64,000 nucleotides of DNA from Pseudomonas protegens (GTDB lineage Bacteria; Pseudomonadota; Gammaproteobacteria; Pseudomonadales; Pseudomonadaceae), in the NCBI RefSeq assembly GCF_003363755.1, contig NZ_CP031396.1, positions 2,946,501-3,010,500 of the forward strand, read 5' to 3'. This document shows positions 25,880 to 33,768 of this stretch, one piece after another. Within the stretch, counting starts at the first letter, position 1. Each line of letters opens with the position of its first letter. The notes below the pieces were generated by a model that saw nothing but the letters and a program-made list of their open reading frames with translations, did not search any database and had not been told where the DNA came from. Made by a program: the position numbers and the translations under genes.

Positions 25880-27940
25880 TTAGAAATCCTTGCACAGGCG
25901 CAGCGCGTCGTAGATCGCGGCATGGGTGTTGCGCTGGGATACGCAGTCGCCGATGCGGAACAACAGGTAGCCCTCCCCCGTCTCGCTCAGGCACGGCTGC
26001 GGCTTGATCGCGAACAGCGCCTCAACGTCGATCTGACCCTTGTTGCGCGAACCTTCCTTGAGCCCGTAGTAGAGCTCCTCGTCGGGACGCACGCCGTTTT
26101 CCACCACCACCTGGTCCACCACCCGCTCTTCGCGGGCGCCGGTGTATTCGTTCTCCAGCACCGCCACCAGTTTGTCGCCCTCGCGGTAGACCTTCTCCAG
26201 GGTCAGGTCCCCGGTCATGATCACTTCCTTGGGGTACAGGCTGCGGTAGTAGGTGGGGAACGAGGTGCCGCCGACGGCGATACCCGGTTTGATGTCATCG
26301 GTGACGATCTCCACTTGCGAGCCCTTGTCGGCGATGAAGTCGGTGACCGACATACCGGTGAACTCGCAGATGGTGTCGTAGACCAGCACGTTCTTGCCCG
26401 GCGCCACCTTGCCGTCGAGGATGTCCCAGCTGCTGACCACCAGCCCTTCGGCGGCGCCCCAGTGCTCGTTCTGCTCGATGAACGGATGGCCGCCCACGGC
26501 AAGCACCACCACGTCGGGGCGCAGATCGAGGATGGTCGCGGTGTCCGCCGCGGTGCCCAGGCGCAGGTCGACTTTCAAGCGCGCCAGTTCCAGCTGATAC
26601 CAGCGGGTAATGCCAGCGATCTGATCCCGTTGCGGGGCCTTGGAGGCGGTGGTGATCTGCCCGCCAATGGCTTCTTTTTTCTCGAACAGGGTCACGTCGT
26701 GGCCACGTTCGGCCGCCACGCGAGCGGCTTCCATACCGGCAGGACCGGCGCCGACCACCACCACCTTGCGCTTGATGCCGGTGGTTTTCTCGATGATGTG
26801 CGGCACGCCCATGTATTCACGGGAGGTGGCGGCGTTCTGGATGCACAGCACGTCCAGGCCCTGGTACTGGCGGTCGATGCAATAGTTGGCGCCGACGCAC
26901 TGCTTGATCTGGTCGATCTGGCCCATCTTGATCTTGGCAATCAGGTGCGGGTCGGCCATGTGGGCGCGGGTCATGCCGACCATGTCGACGTAACCGCCTT
27001 CGAGAATCCGCGTGGCCTGGTTCGGGTCCTTGATGTTCTGTGCGTGCAGCACCGGGACCTTGACCACTTCCTTGATGCCCGCCGCCAGGTGCAGGAACGG
27101 CTCCGGCGGGAAGCTCATGTTGGGGATCACGTTGGCCAGGGTGTTGTGGGTGTCGCAGCCCGAGCCGACCACGCCGATGAAGTCCAGCATGCCGGTGTCG
27201 TCGTAATACTTGGCGATCTGCTTCATGTCCTCGTGGGACAGGCCGTCCGGGTGGAATTCGTCGCCGCACAGGCGCATGCCGACACAGAAGTCGTCGCCCA
27301 CTTCAGCGCGCACCGCCTTGAGCACTTCCAGGCCGAAGCGCATGCGCTTCTCGAAGGTGCCGCCCCATTCGTCGGTGCGCTTGTTGACCCGCGGGCTCCA
27401 GAACTGGTCGATCATGTGCTGGTGCACCGCCGACAGTTCGACGCCGTCCAGGCCGCCGGCCTTGGCCCGACGCGCAGCCTGGGCGTAGTTGCCGATCACC
27501 CGCCAGATCTCTTCCGGCTCGATGGTCTTGCAAGTGGCGCGGTGCACCGGCTCGCGCACCCCGGACGGCGACATCAGGGTCGGCCAGTTGAAGCCGTCCC
27601 AACGCGAGCGCCGGCCCATGTGGGTAATCTGGATCATGATCTTGGCGCCATGCTTGTGCATGGCGTCGGCCAGGTTCTGGAAGTGCGGGATGATGCGGTC
27701 GGTGGACAGGTTCACCGAGCTCCACCATTCCTGGGGGCTGTCGATGGCCACCACCGAGGAACCACCGCAGATGGCCAGGCCGATGCCGCCCTTGGCCTTT
27801 TCTTCGTAGTACTTCACATACCGTTCAGTCGTCATGCCGCCGTCGGTGGCATAGACCTCAGCGTGGGCGGTGCTCAGCACACGGTTGCGGATGGTCAGTT
27901 TGCCGATCTGGATCGGCTGGAACATCGCTTCGAAAGCCAT
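25880..27940 (-). CDS. dgcA: Dimethylglycine demethylase subunit DgcA
   Basis: 686-residue flavoprotein of the trimethylamine dehydrogenase/2,4-dienoyl-CoA reductase family. It has an N-terminal FMN-binding TIM barrel (LFQPIQIGKL-like start, then HMGRRSRW) and a C-terminal FAD/NAD domain (VVVVGAGPAGMEAARVAAERG). The iron-sulfur region reads CVGANYC then LDVLCIQ: C348, C354 and C366 are present, but the second ligand position of the family (C-x2-C) is alanine, A351. The ATG has GGAG nine bases upstream, and an AAGAAAAA motif overlaps the start. It follows the DUF5943-like gene by 15 bases. Confidence 0.94.
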   Translation of the reverse strand: MAFEAMFQPIQIGKLTIRNRVLSTAHAEVYATDGGMTTERYVKYYEEKAKGGIGLAICGGSSVVAIDSPQEWWSSVNLSTDRIIPHFQNLADAMHKHGAKIMIQITHMGRRSRWDGFNWPTLMSPSGVREPVHRATCKTIEPEEIWRVIGNYAQAARRAKAGGLDGVELSAVHQHMIDQFWSPRVNKRTDEWGGTFEKRMRFGLEVLKAVRAEVGDDFCVGMRLCGDEFHPDGLSHEDMKQIAKYYDDTGMLDFIGVVGSGCDTHNTLANVIPNMSFPPEPFLHLAAGIKEVVKVPVLHAQNIKDPNQATRILEGGYVDMVGMTRAHMADPHLIAKIKMGQIDQIKQCVGANYCIDRQYQGLDVLCIQNAATSREYMGVPHIIEKTTGIKRKVVVVGAGPAGMEAARVAAERGHDVTLFEKKEAIGGQITTASKAPQRDQIAGITRWYQLELARLKVDLRLGTAADTATILDLRPDVVVLAVGGHPFIEQNEHWGAAEGLVVSSWDILDGKVAPGKNVLVYDTICEFTGMSVTDFIADKGSQVEIVTDDIKPGIAVGGTSFPTYYRSLYPKEVIMTGDLTLEKVYREGDKLVAVLENEYTGAREERVVDQVVVENGVRPDEELYYGLKEGSRNKGQIDVEALFAIKPQPCLSETGEGYLLFRIGDCVSQRNTHAAIYDALRLCKDF

Positions 27941-27947
27941 TTTTCTT
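27940..27947 (-). promoter_or_regulatory. Candidate Hfq/Crc site at dgcA start
   Basis: AAGAAAAA, read on the minus strand and ending with the A of the dgcA ATG, matches AANAANAA. Binding there would block translation under catabolite repression. Motif match only. Confidence 0.35.
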
Positions 27948-27955
27948 AACTCCGC

Positions 27956-28486
27956 TTACAACGGTTTGACGACGAACAGGCCATCGTCGTGGCCTTCTTC
28001 GGAACCACCGTAAACCTGCTCTGCCACGGTGCGGATCGTGCTGCCACGGGCGGCCAGGATCTGGTCCATGGCGCCGGCGAACCAGCCGGTGAACATGTAG
28101 TCGACCTTGCGCCCGACCTTGCCGTAGACGTAGACGAACGCCGAGTGTTCGAGCTTGACGCTGGCGGTGCCTTTATCCAGGTCGATGTCCTGGATCTTGA
28201 ACAGCCCCCAGCCGCGCTGGGACAGCCGCTTCATGTAGTGCTCGAACACCGCGACGCCTTCCAGGCCGTGGCATTCGGCTTCCTTTTCGCACCAGTGCCA
28301 GGCGGACTTGTAGCCGGCCTTGTAGAGGATCTCGGCGTAGGCATCGGCGCCCAGGACTTCCTCGATGCCCATGTGGTTGTTGACGAAGAAGTGCCGCGGC
28401 ACGTAGAGCATCGGCAGGGCGTCGGAGGTCCAGACACCGGTTTCGCTGTCGACTTCGATAGGCAGTTGCGGGGCGATCTTGGCCAT
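27956..28486 (-). CDS. DUF5943-like protein of the dimethylglycine operon
   Basis: 176-residue protein of unknown function, tentatively the DUF5943 family found at the same place (upstream of dgcA) in other pseudomonads. Visible features are YVPRHFFVNNHMG near the N-terminus, GYKSAWHWCEKEAECHGLEG in the middle, and SAFVYVYGKVGRKVDYMFTGW near the C-terminus. The overall pattern recalls 4-vinyl-reductase (V4R) type ligand-binding domains, which is a weak resemblance. No signal peptide or membrane segment is seen. Its conserved position suggests a part in DgcAB assembly or dimethylglycine metabolism; this is inference. Confidence 0.8.
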   Translation of the reverse strand: MAKIAPQLPIEVDSETGVWTSDALPMLYVPRHFFVNNHMGIEEVLGADAYAEILYKAGYKSAWHWCEKEAECHGLEGVAVFEHYMKRLSQRGWGLFKIQDIDLDKGTASVKLEHSAFVYVYGKVGRKVDYMFTGWFAGAMDQILAARGSTIRTVAEQVYGGSEEGHDDGLFVVKPL

Positions 28487-28506
28487 GTTTCAAAACTCCG
28501 GAATTC

Positions 28507-28515
28507 TGTGGATAA
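28507..28515 (-). promoter_or_regulatory. DnaA box between DUF5943-like and dipeptidase-like genes
   Basis: TGTGGATAA, perfect minus-strand DnaA box, about 5 kb from the main cluster. Confidence 0.4.
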
Positions 28516-28522
28516 GTACGTC

Positions 28523-28626
28523 TGTAGCCGCTGCCGCAGGCTGGGAAAAGGCTCGAAGAGCCTTCCGAGGGCCGCAACAGCGCGTCTCCTTCGGAGCCGA
28601 TCGCAGCCTGCGGCAGCGGCTACAGG
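28523..28626. repeat. REP-like repeat (family A) inside dgc operon
   Basis: TGTAGCCGCTGCCGCAGGCTG and CGCAGCCTGCGGCAGCGGCTAC arms in the 164-base gap between the dipeptidase-like and DUF5943-like genes. A run of nine G at 28637-28645 follows and may be prone to slippage or sequencing error. Confidence 0.7.
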
Positions 28627-28650
28627 AATGTGCTGTGGGGGGGGGTGGCC

Positions 28651-29628
28651 TTATTCGCCCCAGACGTCCTTCAGGACATTGACCCAGTTCTCGCCCATGA
28701 TCTTGCGCACCACGCGCTCGCTGTGGCCGCGCTTGAGCAGGGTCTCGGTGAGGTTGGGGAACTCGCCCACGGTGCGGATGCCCAGGGGGTTGATGATCTT
28801 GCCGAAGTTGGTCAGGCGCCGGGCGTAGCCCTTGTCGTGGGTCAGGTATTCGAAGAAGTCCTGGCCGTGGCCCTGGGTGAAGTCGGTGCCGATGCCGATG
28901 GAATCCTCACCGACGATGTTCATGGTGTATTCGATGGCTTCGGCGTAATCGTCGATGGTCGAATCGATGCCCTTGGCCAGGAACGGCGCGAACATGGTCA
29001 CGCCGACGAAACCGCCGTGGTCGGCAATGAATTTAAGCTCGGCGTCGGACTTGTTGCGCGGGTGCTCCTTGAGCCCCGACGGCAGGCAGTGGGAGTAGCA
29101 CACCGGTTTCTTGGATTCGAGGATCACTTCCTCGCTGGTCTTGGAACCGACGTGGGACAGGTCGCACATGACCCCGACGCGGTTCATCTCGGCGACGATC
29201 TCGCGGCCGAACCCCGAGAGCCCGCCATCACGCTCGTAGCAGCCGGTGCCCACCAGGTTCTGGGTGTTGTAGCACATCTGCACGATGCCCACGCCCAGCT
29301 GCTTGAACACCTCGACGTAGCCGATCTGGTCTTCGAAAGCGTGGGCATTCTGGAAGCCGAAGAGGATGCCGGTCTTGCCCACTTCCTTGGCCTTGCGGAT
29401 ATCCGCGGTGGTGCGCACCGGCATCACCAGGTCGCTGTTTTCGCGGATCAGTTTCTGGCTGGCGGCAATGTTGTTGACCGTGGCCTGAAACCCTTCCCAA
29501 ACCGACACCGTGCAGTTGGCTGCGGTCAGGCCGCCCTTGCGCATGTCCTCGAACAGCTCGCGGTTCCACTTGGCAATGATCAGCCCGTCGATAACGATGC
29601 TGTCGGCGTGTAATTCGGCTGGGCTCAT
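28651..29628 (-). CDS. Membrane dipeptidase (renal dipeptidase)-family protein, degenerate metal site
   Basis: 325-residue TIM-barrel protein of peptidase family M19. The later metal and active-site residues are present: H159 (CDLSHVG), H180 (CYSHC) and D249 (GIGTDF). The first metal ligands are not: the usual DGHND is DGLII (L16, I18), and the bridging glutamate position reads GFQNA (Q93). It probably does not bind metal in the classical way. It is the first gene of the operon leading to dgcA, in the same order as in P. aeruginosa, so a role in dimethylglycine metabolism other than peptide cleavage is likely but unproven. Confidence 0.85.
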   Translation of the reverse strand: MSPAELHADSIVIDGLIIAKWNRELFEDMRKGGLTAANCTVSVWEGFQATVNNIAASQKLIRENSDLVMPVRTTADIRKAKEVGKTGILFGFQNAHAFEDQIGYVEVFKQLGVGIVQMCYNTQNLVGTGCYERDGGLSGFGREIVAEMNRVGVMCDLSHVGSKTSEEVILESKKPVCYSHCLPSGLKEHPRNKSDAELKFIADHGGFVGVTMFAPFLAKGIDSTIDDYAEAIEYTMNIVGEDSIGIGTDFTQGHGQDFFEYLTHDKGYARRLTNFGKIINPLGIRTVGEFPNLTETLLKRGHSERVVRKIMGENWVNVLKDVWGE

Positions 29629-29720
29629 CAGGCTGTCCCCTTATTGGCGATTCATGCGCCGAATCGTCTGCCGGCGCTTTGGGGTCAGCATATGCTTGAG
29701 GGCCGGGGCGCCTGGGTGCA

Positions 29721-29760
29721 AAAACGACAGGGGAATTGCCGAAAGCGTCAAGACCCGACA
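29721..29760 (-). promoter_or_regulatory. Weak candidate GbdR site upstream of the dgc operon
   Basis: AAACGACAG (CGAC at 29725) and AAGCGTCAAG (CGTC at 29746) are 21 bases apart, with a further CCGACA at 29755. They lie about 95-130 bases upstream of the dipeptidase-like gene. Weaker than the other sites. Confidence 0.25.
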
Positions 29761-29864
29761 AAGGGCCGGATGTGGGGGCATGGCGCCCTCTGTTCTTTGC
29801 CTGGGGCTTGCGCCAGAATTCGCCGCTTCAACGAAAGCTTCACTGGATGAGGGGCAGTGCTGCA

Positions 29865-30266
29865 ATGAAACCGATCTTCCTGGCCTTGATATTGATAGCC
29901 ACCGGCGTACAGGCGGCCGAAGAGGCCGACAGCACGCCCTGCGACGGCGTGGAACACGACGTGCAGACCCTGGAATGCGCGACCTACAACCGCACCACCG
30001 CCGAGCAGTTGCTGAGCGACAACGTGCAAAGCCTGCTGGAACGCCTGGGCACCCTGTACGGCAACGACAAGGCGCAACTGGCCGACATCAGCGCCAAGGT
30101 CAAGAACGCCCAGCAGCTGTGGCAGAAGCAGCGGGACGCCGACTGCGCAGTGGAATCCTTCCCGGCCAAGCCCGGAACCAAGGCCTACACCATCGCCACC
30201 AACGATTGCCTGGCACGGATGAGCGACGAGCGCTCGGAGTTCATCGAGTCCATCGCCCAGGAATGA
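29865..30266 (+). CDS. LprI-like (DUF1311) secreted protein
   Basis: 133-residue protein with a cleavable signal peptide (MKPIFLALILIATGVQA, cleavage near residue 17). The LprI/DUF1311 pattern is visible: CATYNRTTAEQLL near the N-terminus, AQQLWQKQRDADC in the middle, and a C-terminal DCLARMSDERSEFI. The family includes periplasmic or lipoprotein lysozyme-inhibitor-like proteins. Four cysteines could form two disulfides. The start at 29865 is preferred to an upstream in-frame one because it begins the signal peptide and GAGGGG lies about ten bases upstream. It is divergent from the dgc operon and has no evident functional link to it. Confidence 0.8.
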   Translation: MKPIFLALILIATGVQAAEEADSTPCDGVEHDVQTLECATYNRTTAEQLLSDNVQSLLERLGTLYGNDKAQLADISAKVKNAQQLWQKQRDADCAVESFPAKPGTKAYTIATNDCLARMSDERSEFIESIAQE

Positions 30267-30278
30267 CCCGCTAGCGCT

Positions 30279-30366
30279 GGTAGGAGCGGGCTTGCCCGTA
30301 AAAAACGCCCTGCCGAACCCGGTGCGGCGGTTGCGACGGTTTCGCGAGCCAGCTCGCTCCTGCAAG
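30279..30366. repeat. REP-like repeat (family B)
   Basis: GTAGGAGCGGGCTTGCCCGTA and TTCGCGAGCCAGCTCGCTCCTGCA arms between convergent genes. It may serve as a transcription end. Confidence 0.6.
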
Positions 30367-30382
30367 CCGGGTCAACGCCGAG

Positions 30383-30733
30383 TCAGGCGCCGCCGCGAAA
30401 GCATGAGACGCCCCAGGCGGTGAGCTTGAACGGCAGGTGGTAGTGCTGGCGCGGGTCGTCCAGGCCGAAGCGGTAGACCAGCACATCCAGGAAGGGCTGC
30501 GTGGGCAGCACCTGTCCTTGCTGGCGATAGAACGCCGCCACGTCCAGTTCCACCTCGTAAAGGCCCGGCCCGAAGCTGGCCGCGCACGCTGGCAGGCCAT
30601 CCAACAGGCCATTGCTGCCGATCCGCCCCTGGCACAACCACTCGCCGCCCAGGCGCCGCACCCGTACCGCCATGCCTTCGGCCACCTGGCCGCTGGCGAC
30701 ATCCACCACGTGGATGGACACCCCGCCACTCAT
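30383..30733 (-). CDS. uraH: 5-hydroxyisourate hydrolase
   Basis: 116-residue transthyretin-like enzyme that hydrolyses 5-hydroxyisourate, the product of urate oxidation, to OHCU. The N-terminal SIHVVDVASGQ carries the conserved catalytic histidine, and the C-terminal HYHLPFKLTAWGVSCFRGGA matches the family except that the usual YRGS ending is FRGGA. The start overlaps the stop of the deaminase gene (ATGA), so the genes are translationally coupled in a purine-degradation operon with an NCS2 permease. Confidence 0.9.
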   Translation of the reverse strand: MSGGVSIHVVDVASGQVAEGMAVRVRRLGGEWLCQGRIGSNGLLDGLPACAASFGPGLYEVELDVAAFYRQQGQVLPTQPFLDVLVYRFGLDDPRQHYHLPFKLTAWGVSCFRGGA

Positions 30734-31239
30734 TTCCAGAACCCCACATGGGCCCGGGCCGCTTCGTGTTCCAGCATCGGCCCCAGCACCGGGATCTGCC
30801 GCTGCCCGCGGGCAAAGACTTCACGGCACGGCAGGGAAAAGGTCGGGTTTTCCGGGTGGTCGCCGGTCAGTGCCAGCAAGGCGTGTTCGGACAGGGCGTA
30901 GACCACCCGACCAATCCCGGTCCAGTAGATGGCCCCGGCGCACATGCAGCAGGGCTCGGCGCTGGTGTACAGGGTGCACTGGGCCAGCTCCTCGGGGCCC
31001 AGGAACCTTGCGGCCTTGGCGGCAGCGGCGAGTTCGGCGTGCTGGGTCGGGTCGCCTTCGGGAGGCATGGAGTTGTTGCCGGCACTGGCAATGATCTTGC
31101 CGTTGCGGTCCGCCACCAGGGCGGCGAACGGGTGGCGGCCGCGGGCCTTGGCCTCTTCGGCCAGTTCAATGCTCTGGCGCAGCAGTTGCAAGTCCAGCTG
31201 GCTGACGCCGGCAGGGATGGGGGAAAGAACCTGGGTCAT
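30730..31239 (-). CDS. Nucleoside/nucleobase deaminase (CDA superfamily)
   Basis: 169-residue zinc-dependent deaminase, probably guanine deaminase or a related purine deaminase. The catalytic motif is H67-A-E69 (THAEL-type QHAEL) and the zinc ligands C97 and C100 lie in EPCCMC. Its position between a urate-pathway hydrolase and a xanthine/urate-type permease supports a purine substrate. It is 59 bases downstream of the permease gene and overlaps uraH by four bases. Confidence 0.88.
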   Translation of the reverse strand: MTQVLSPIPAGVSQLDLQLLRQSIELAEEAKARGRHPFAALVADRNGKIIASAGNNSMPPEGDPTQHAELAAAAKAARFLGPEELAQCTLYTSAEPCCMCAGAIYWTGIGRVVYALSEHALLALTGDHPENPTFSLPCREVFARGQRQIPVLGPMLEHEAARAHVGFWK

Positions 31240-31298
31240 CTTGACCTCCTTTTCATGGACAGGGGCCCGCCGGGAAAAAGCGGGCCTGATAGCAGTCT

Positions 31299-32636
31299 TC
31301 AGTCACCAAGCCCGGCCTGGGCGGCCAGCTCTTGGGCCGCAGACATGCGCGGATTGAGCAGCAGGTTGAGCACGATGGCGGTGAGGGCGCCGAGGAAGAT
31401 GCCGCTTTCCAGCAGCAGTTTGAGGGGGCCGTGGGCCTGGGCGAACAACGCCGGAAAGGACATCGGCAGCACGCCGACACTGACCGACACGGCGACGATG
31501 ATGCCGTTGCCAGTGCCCTCGAACCTCACCCGTGACAGCTCCTGGATGCCGGCCACGGTGGTCATGCCGAACATGACGATGGCGCAGCCCCCCAGTACCG
31601 GGGTCGGCACCGCAGCCACCAGCGCCCCGAGCTTGGGAAACAGCCCCATGAGCACCATGATCGCGCCGGCTGCCGCCACCACGAAGCGGCTCTTGATCTT
31701 GGAGAGCGCGATCAGTCCGGTGTTCTGGGTGAAGGCGTTGTAGGGGAAGCTGTTGAACAGGCCGCCGAGCAGGGTGGACAGGCCGTCGGCGCGGAAGGCG
31801 TCCCCCAGGGTGCGCTGGGTGGTCGGCTTGCCGGTGAGCTTGCCAATGGCCAGGCAGTTGCCGGTGGTCTCGGCCATGATCACCAGCATCGCCAGGGTCA
31901 TGATCAGGATCGGCATCAGGGAGAATTGCGGAGCCCCGAAGGCCATGGGCGGGCTCAGCTCGAACCAGGCCGCTTCGCCCACCTGGGCAAAGTGGGTCAT
32001 GCCGCAGGCCGCAGCGATCAGGCTGCCCACCAGCAGCCCGATCAGCACACTGAGGTTGCCGATAAAGCCGGAGAACTTGCCGTAGATCACCAGGGTCACT
32101 GCCACCGTGGCCAGCCCCAGCAACAGGTTGGCCGGTGCACCGAAATCCTCGGCAGCGGGGTTGCCGCCCCCCAGCCAGACGGCCGCCGCCGGCATCAGGG
32201 AAATGCCGATGATGGTGATCAGGCTGCCGATCACTACCGGTGGAAAGAACCTCAGCAGACGGCTGAACAGCGGAGCCATGGCGATGGTCAGGGCCCCGGC
32301 GGCGATCACCGCGCCGAACACCTCGGCCAGGCCGAACTGCTTGCCGATCATGATCATCGGCGCCAGGGCAATGAAGGAGCAGCCCTGGATCAACGGCAAG
32401 CGTGCGCCGAAGCGCCAGAAGCCCAGGGTCTGGATCAGGGTGGCAACGCCGGACGTCAGCAGGTTGGCGTTGATCAGCAAAACCACCTGGGCCGCAGTCA
32501 AGCCCAGGGCATTGCCTAGAATCAACGGTACCGCCACCGCACCGGCATACATCACCAGCACATGCTGCAGGCCGAAGGTGAACAACTGGCGAACGGGCAG
32601 GACCTCGTCCACTGGGTGAACCCGGGGAATGTTCAT
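31299..32636 (-). CDS. NCS2-family xanthine/uracil permease
   Basis: 445-residue membrane protein with about 12-14 membrane segments. NCS2 landmarks are LIQGCSFIALAPM, AETTGNCLAIGKLTG (conserved acidic residue of helix 8) and NSFPYNAFTQNTGLIALSKIKSR, whose QNxGL motif is typical of xanthine or urate carriers. The start MNIPRVHP at 32636 has AGGAG nine bases upstream. It is the first gene of a purine operon with a deaminase and uraH and is divergent from a LysR regulator that probably controls it. Confidence 0.9.
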   Translation of the reverse strand: MNIPRVHPVDEVLPVRQLFTFGLQHVLVMYAGAVAVPLILGNALGLTAAQVVLLINANLLTSGVATLIQTLGFWRFGARLPLIQGCSFIALAPMIMIGKQFGLAEVFGAVIAAGALTIAMAPLFSRLLRFFPPVVIGSLITIIGISLMPAAAVWLGGGNPAAEDFGAPANLLLGLATVAVTLVIYGKFSGFIGNLSVLIGLLVGSLIAAACGMTHFAQVGEAAWFELSPPMAFGAPQFSLMPILIMTLAMLVIMAETTGNCLAIGKLTGKPTTQRTLGDAFRADGLSTLLGGLFNSFPYNAFTQNTGLIALSKIKSRFVVAAAGAIMVLMGLFPKLGALVAAVPTPVLGGCAIVMFGMTTVAGIQELSRVRFEGTGNGIIVAVSVSVGVLPMSFPALFAQAHGPLKLLLESGIFLGALTAIVLNLLLNPRMSAAQELAAQAGLGD

Positions 32637-32764
32637 GTCGCAGATCTCCTGAAAGTGCAGCTCTTGTTGTTGTTCTGGCAGGCATCCGGGGGCAATGCCC
32701 CGGCAGGATGTACGAACGTCGGCGCCCATGATCTGTGCTTGAATACGATGCAACAAATGAGCAG

Positions 32765-32783
32765 CCATCGTTTTTAACGATGG
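32765..32783 (+). promoter_or_regulatory. Perfect palindrome in LysR/permease intergenic region
   Basis: CCATCGTT TTT AACGATGG, eight-base arms, 35 bases before the LysR-type start. Candidate operator for the adjacent regulator, or a leader hairpin. Confidence 0.45.
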
Positions 32784-32817
32784 ATTGGACAAGCCTGTCC
32801 TGGGGTCGGGAGACGCG

Positions 32818-33732
32818 ATGCGCTTTTCACTGGAACAACTGCAGATGTTCGTTCAGGCCGCACAGACCGGCTCGTTCTCGGCCGCTGCCCGCAAGCTGGG
32901 CAAGACCCAGTCCACGGTCAGCGTGGCCATCGCCAATCTGGAGGCCGACCTGGGAGTGGAGCTGTTCGACCGCAGCAGCCGCAGCCCGGTGCTGACCGCC
33001 AGCGGAAAGAAGATGCTGCTGCAGGCCGAGGCGGTGCTGGAGCGCTGCCTGACCCTGCAAGCCAATGCCGACTGTCTGTCGGAAGCGCTGGAGCCGCAGT
33101 TGTCCATCGTGATCGAAACCCCTTACGGCCCGCTGATGCCGGTCTTGCGCGAGTTCGAGCAGGCCTTCCCCTATGTCGACCTGCTGATCCGTCATCCGCT
33201 GTCCGGAGATGCCAGTGATCTGGTGGCCCGAGGCGATGCGGTGCTGGGGATCGCCTTTTCGCAACCGGGCTATCCCCAGGAGCTGGAGTTCCAGCAGATG
33301 GGCAAGCTGATCATGTTGCACGTCTGCCACCCGGATCATCCCCTGGCCCGGCTGGACAACGTGACCTTCGACGACCTGCATGGGCATCGGCGCCTGGCCT
33401 TCAGCGCCCACGCCGACAAGCTGCCCAGCAGCGAGTACCTGCGCTGCAGCCAACTGTGGCAGGCGGAAAACTACCTGGCGCTGCTGGAAATGGTCCGCGC
33501 CGGCCTGGGCTGGGCCACCCTGCCCCGGCAACTGATCCAGCGTGAACTGGCCAAGGGCGAGCTGGTGGAGCTGCAACTGGGGGCGTATCCCTACACCGAC
33601 TGGCTGGTGGGCGTGGACCTGCTCTGGGCCCGGCAACGGGTGATGGGCAAGGCCGAACGCTGGCTCAAGGAACGCCTGCTGCGGCACAAGGTGTACGAAG
33701 TGGATCGGCGCGGACAGTCCACGACCTGGTAA
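32818..33732 (+). CDS. LysR-family transcriptional regulator
   Basis: 304-residue LysR-type regulator. The N-terminal winged helix is clear (LEQLQMFVQAAQTGSFSAAA, then KTQSTVSVAIANLEADLGVELF), followed by a type 2 periplasmic-binding effector domain. The start at 32818 (MRFSLEQL) is chosen because GGGAG lies five bases upstream; the upstream TTG frame lacks a ribosome site. It is divergent from the NCS2 permease operon, so it probably controls purine uptake and breakdown; the effector is unknown. Confidence 0.9.
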   Translation: MRFSLEQLQMFVQAAQTGSFSAAARKLGKTQSTVSVAIANLEADLGVELFDRSSRSPVLTASGKKMLLQAEAVLERCLTLQANADCLSEALEPQLSIVIETPYGPLMPVLREFEQAFPYVDLLIRHPLSGDASDLVARGDAVLGIAFSQPGYPQELEFQQMGKLIMLHVCHPDHPLARLDNVTFDDLHGHRRLAFSAHADKLPSSEYLRCSQLWQAENYLALLEMVRAGLGWATLPRQLIQRELAKGELVELQLGAYPYTDWLVGVDLLWARQRVMGKAERWLKERLLRHKVYEVDRRGQSTTW

Positions 33733-33768
33733 CGCTGGCGCGGGCAACAAAGGGACAAGGTTCTGAGC

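Noticed and set aside
28637..28645. A run of nine G as a frameshift within a gene.
   Set aside because: It lies in the intergenic space after the dipeptidase-like stop codon, so no reading frame is affected.
30383..30733. Minus-strand gene as a transthyretin-like hormone-binding protein.
   Set aside because: Bacterial members with this pattern and purine context are 5-hydroxyisourate hydrolases.
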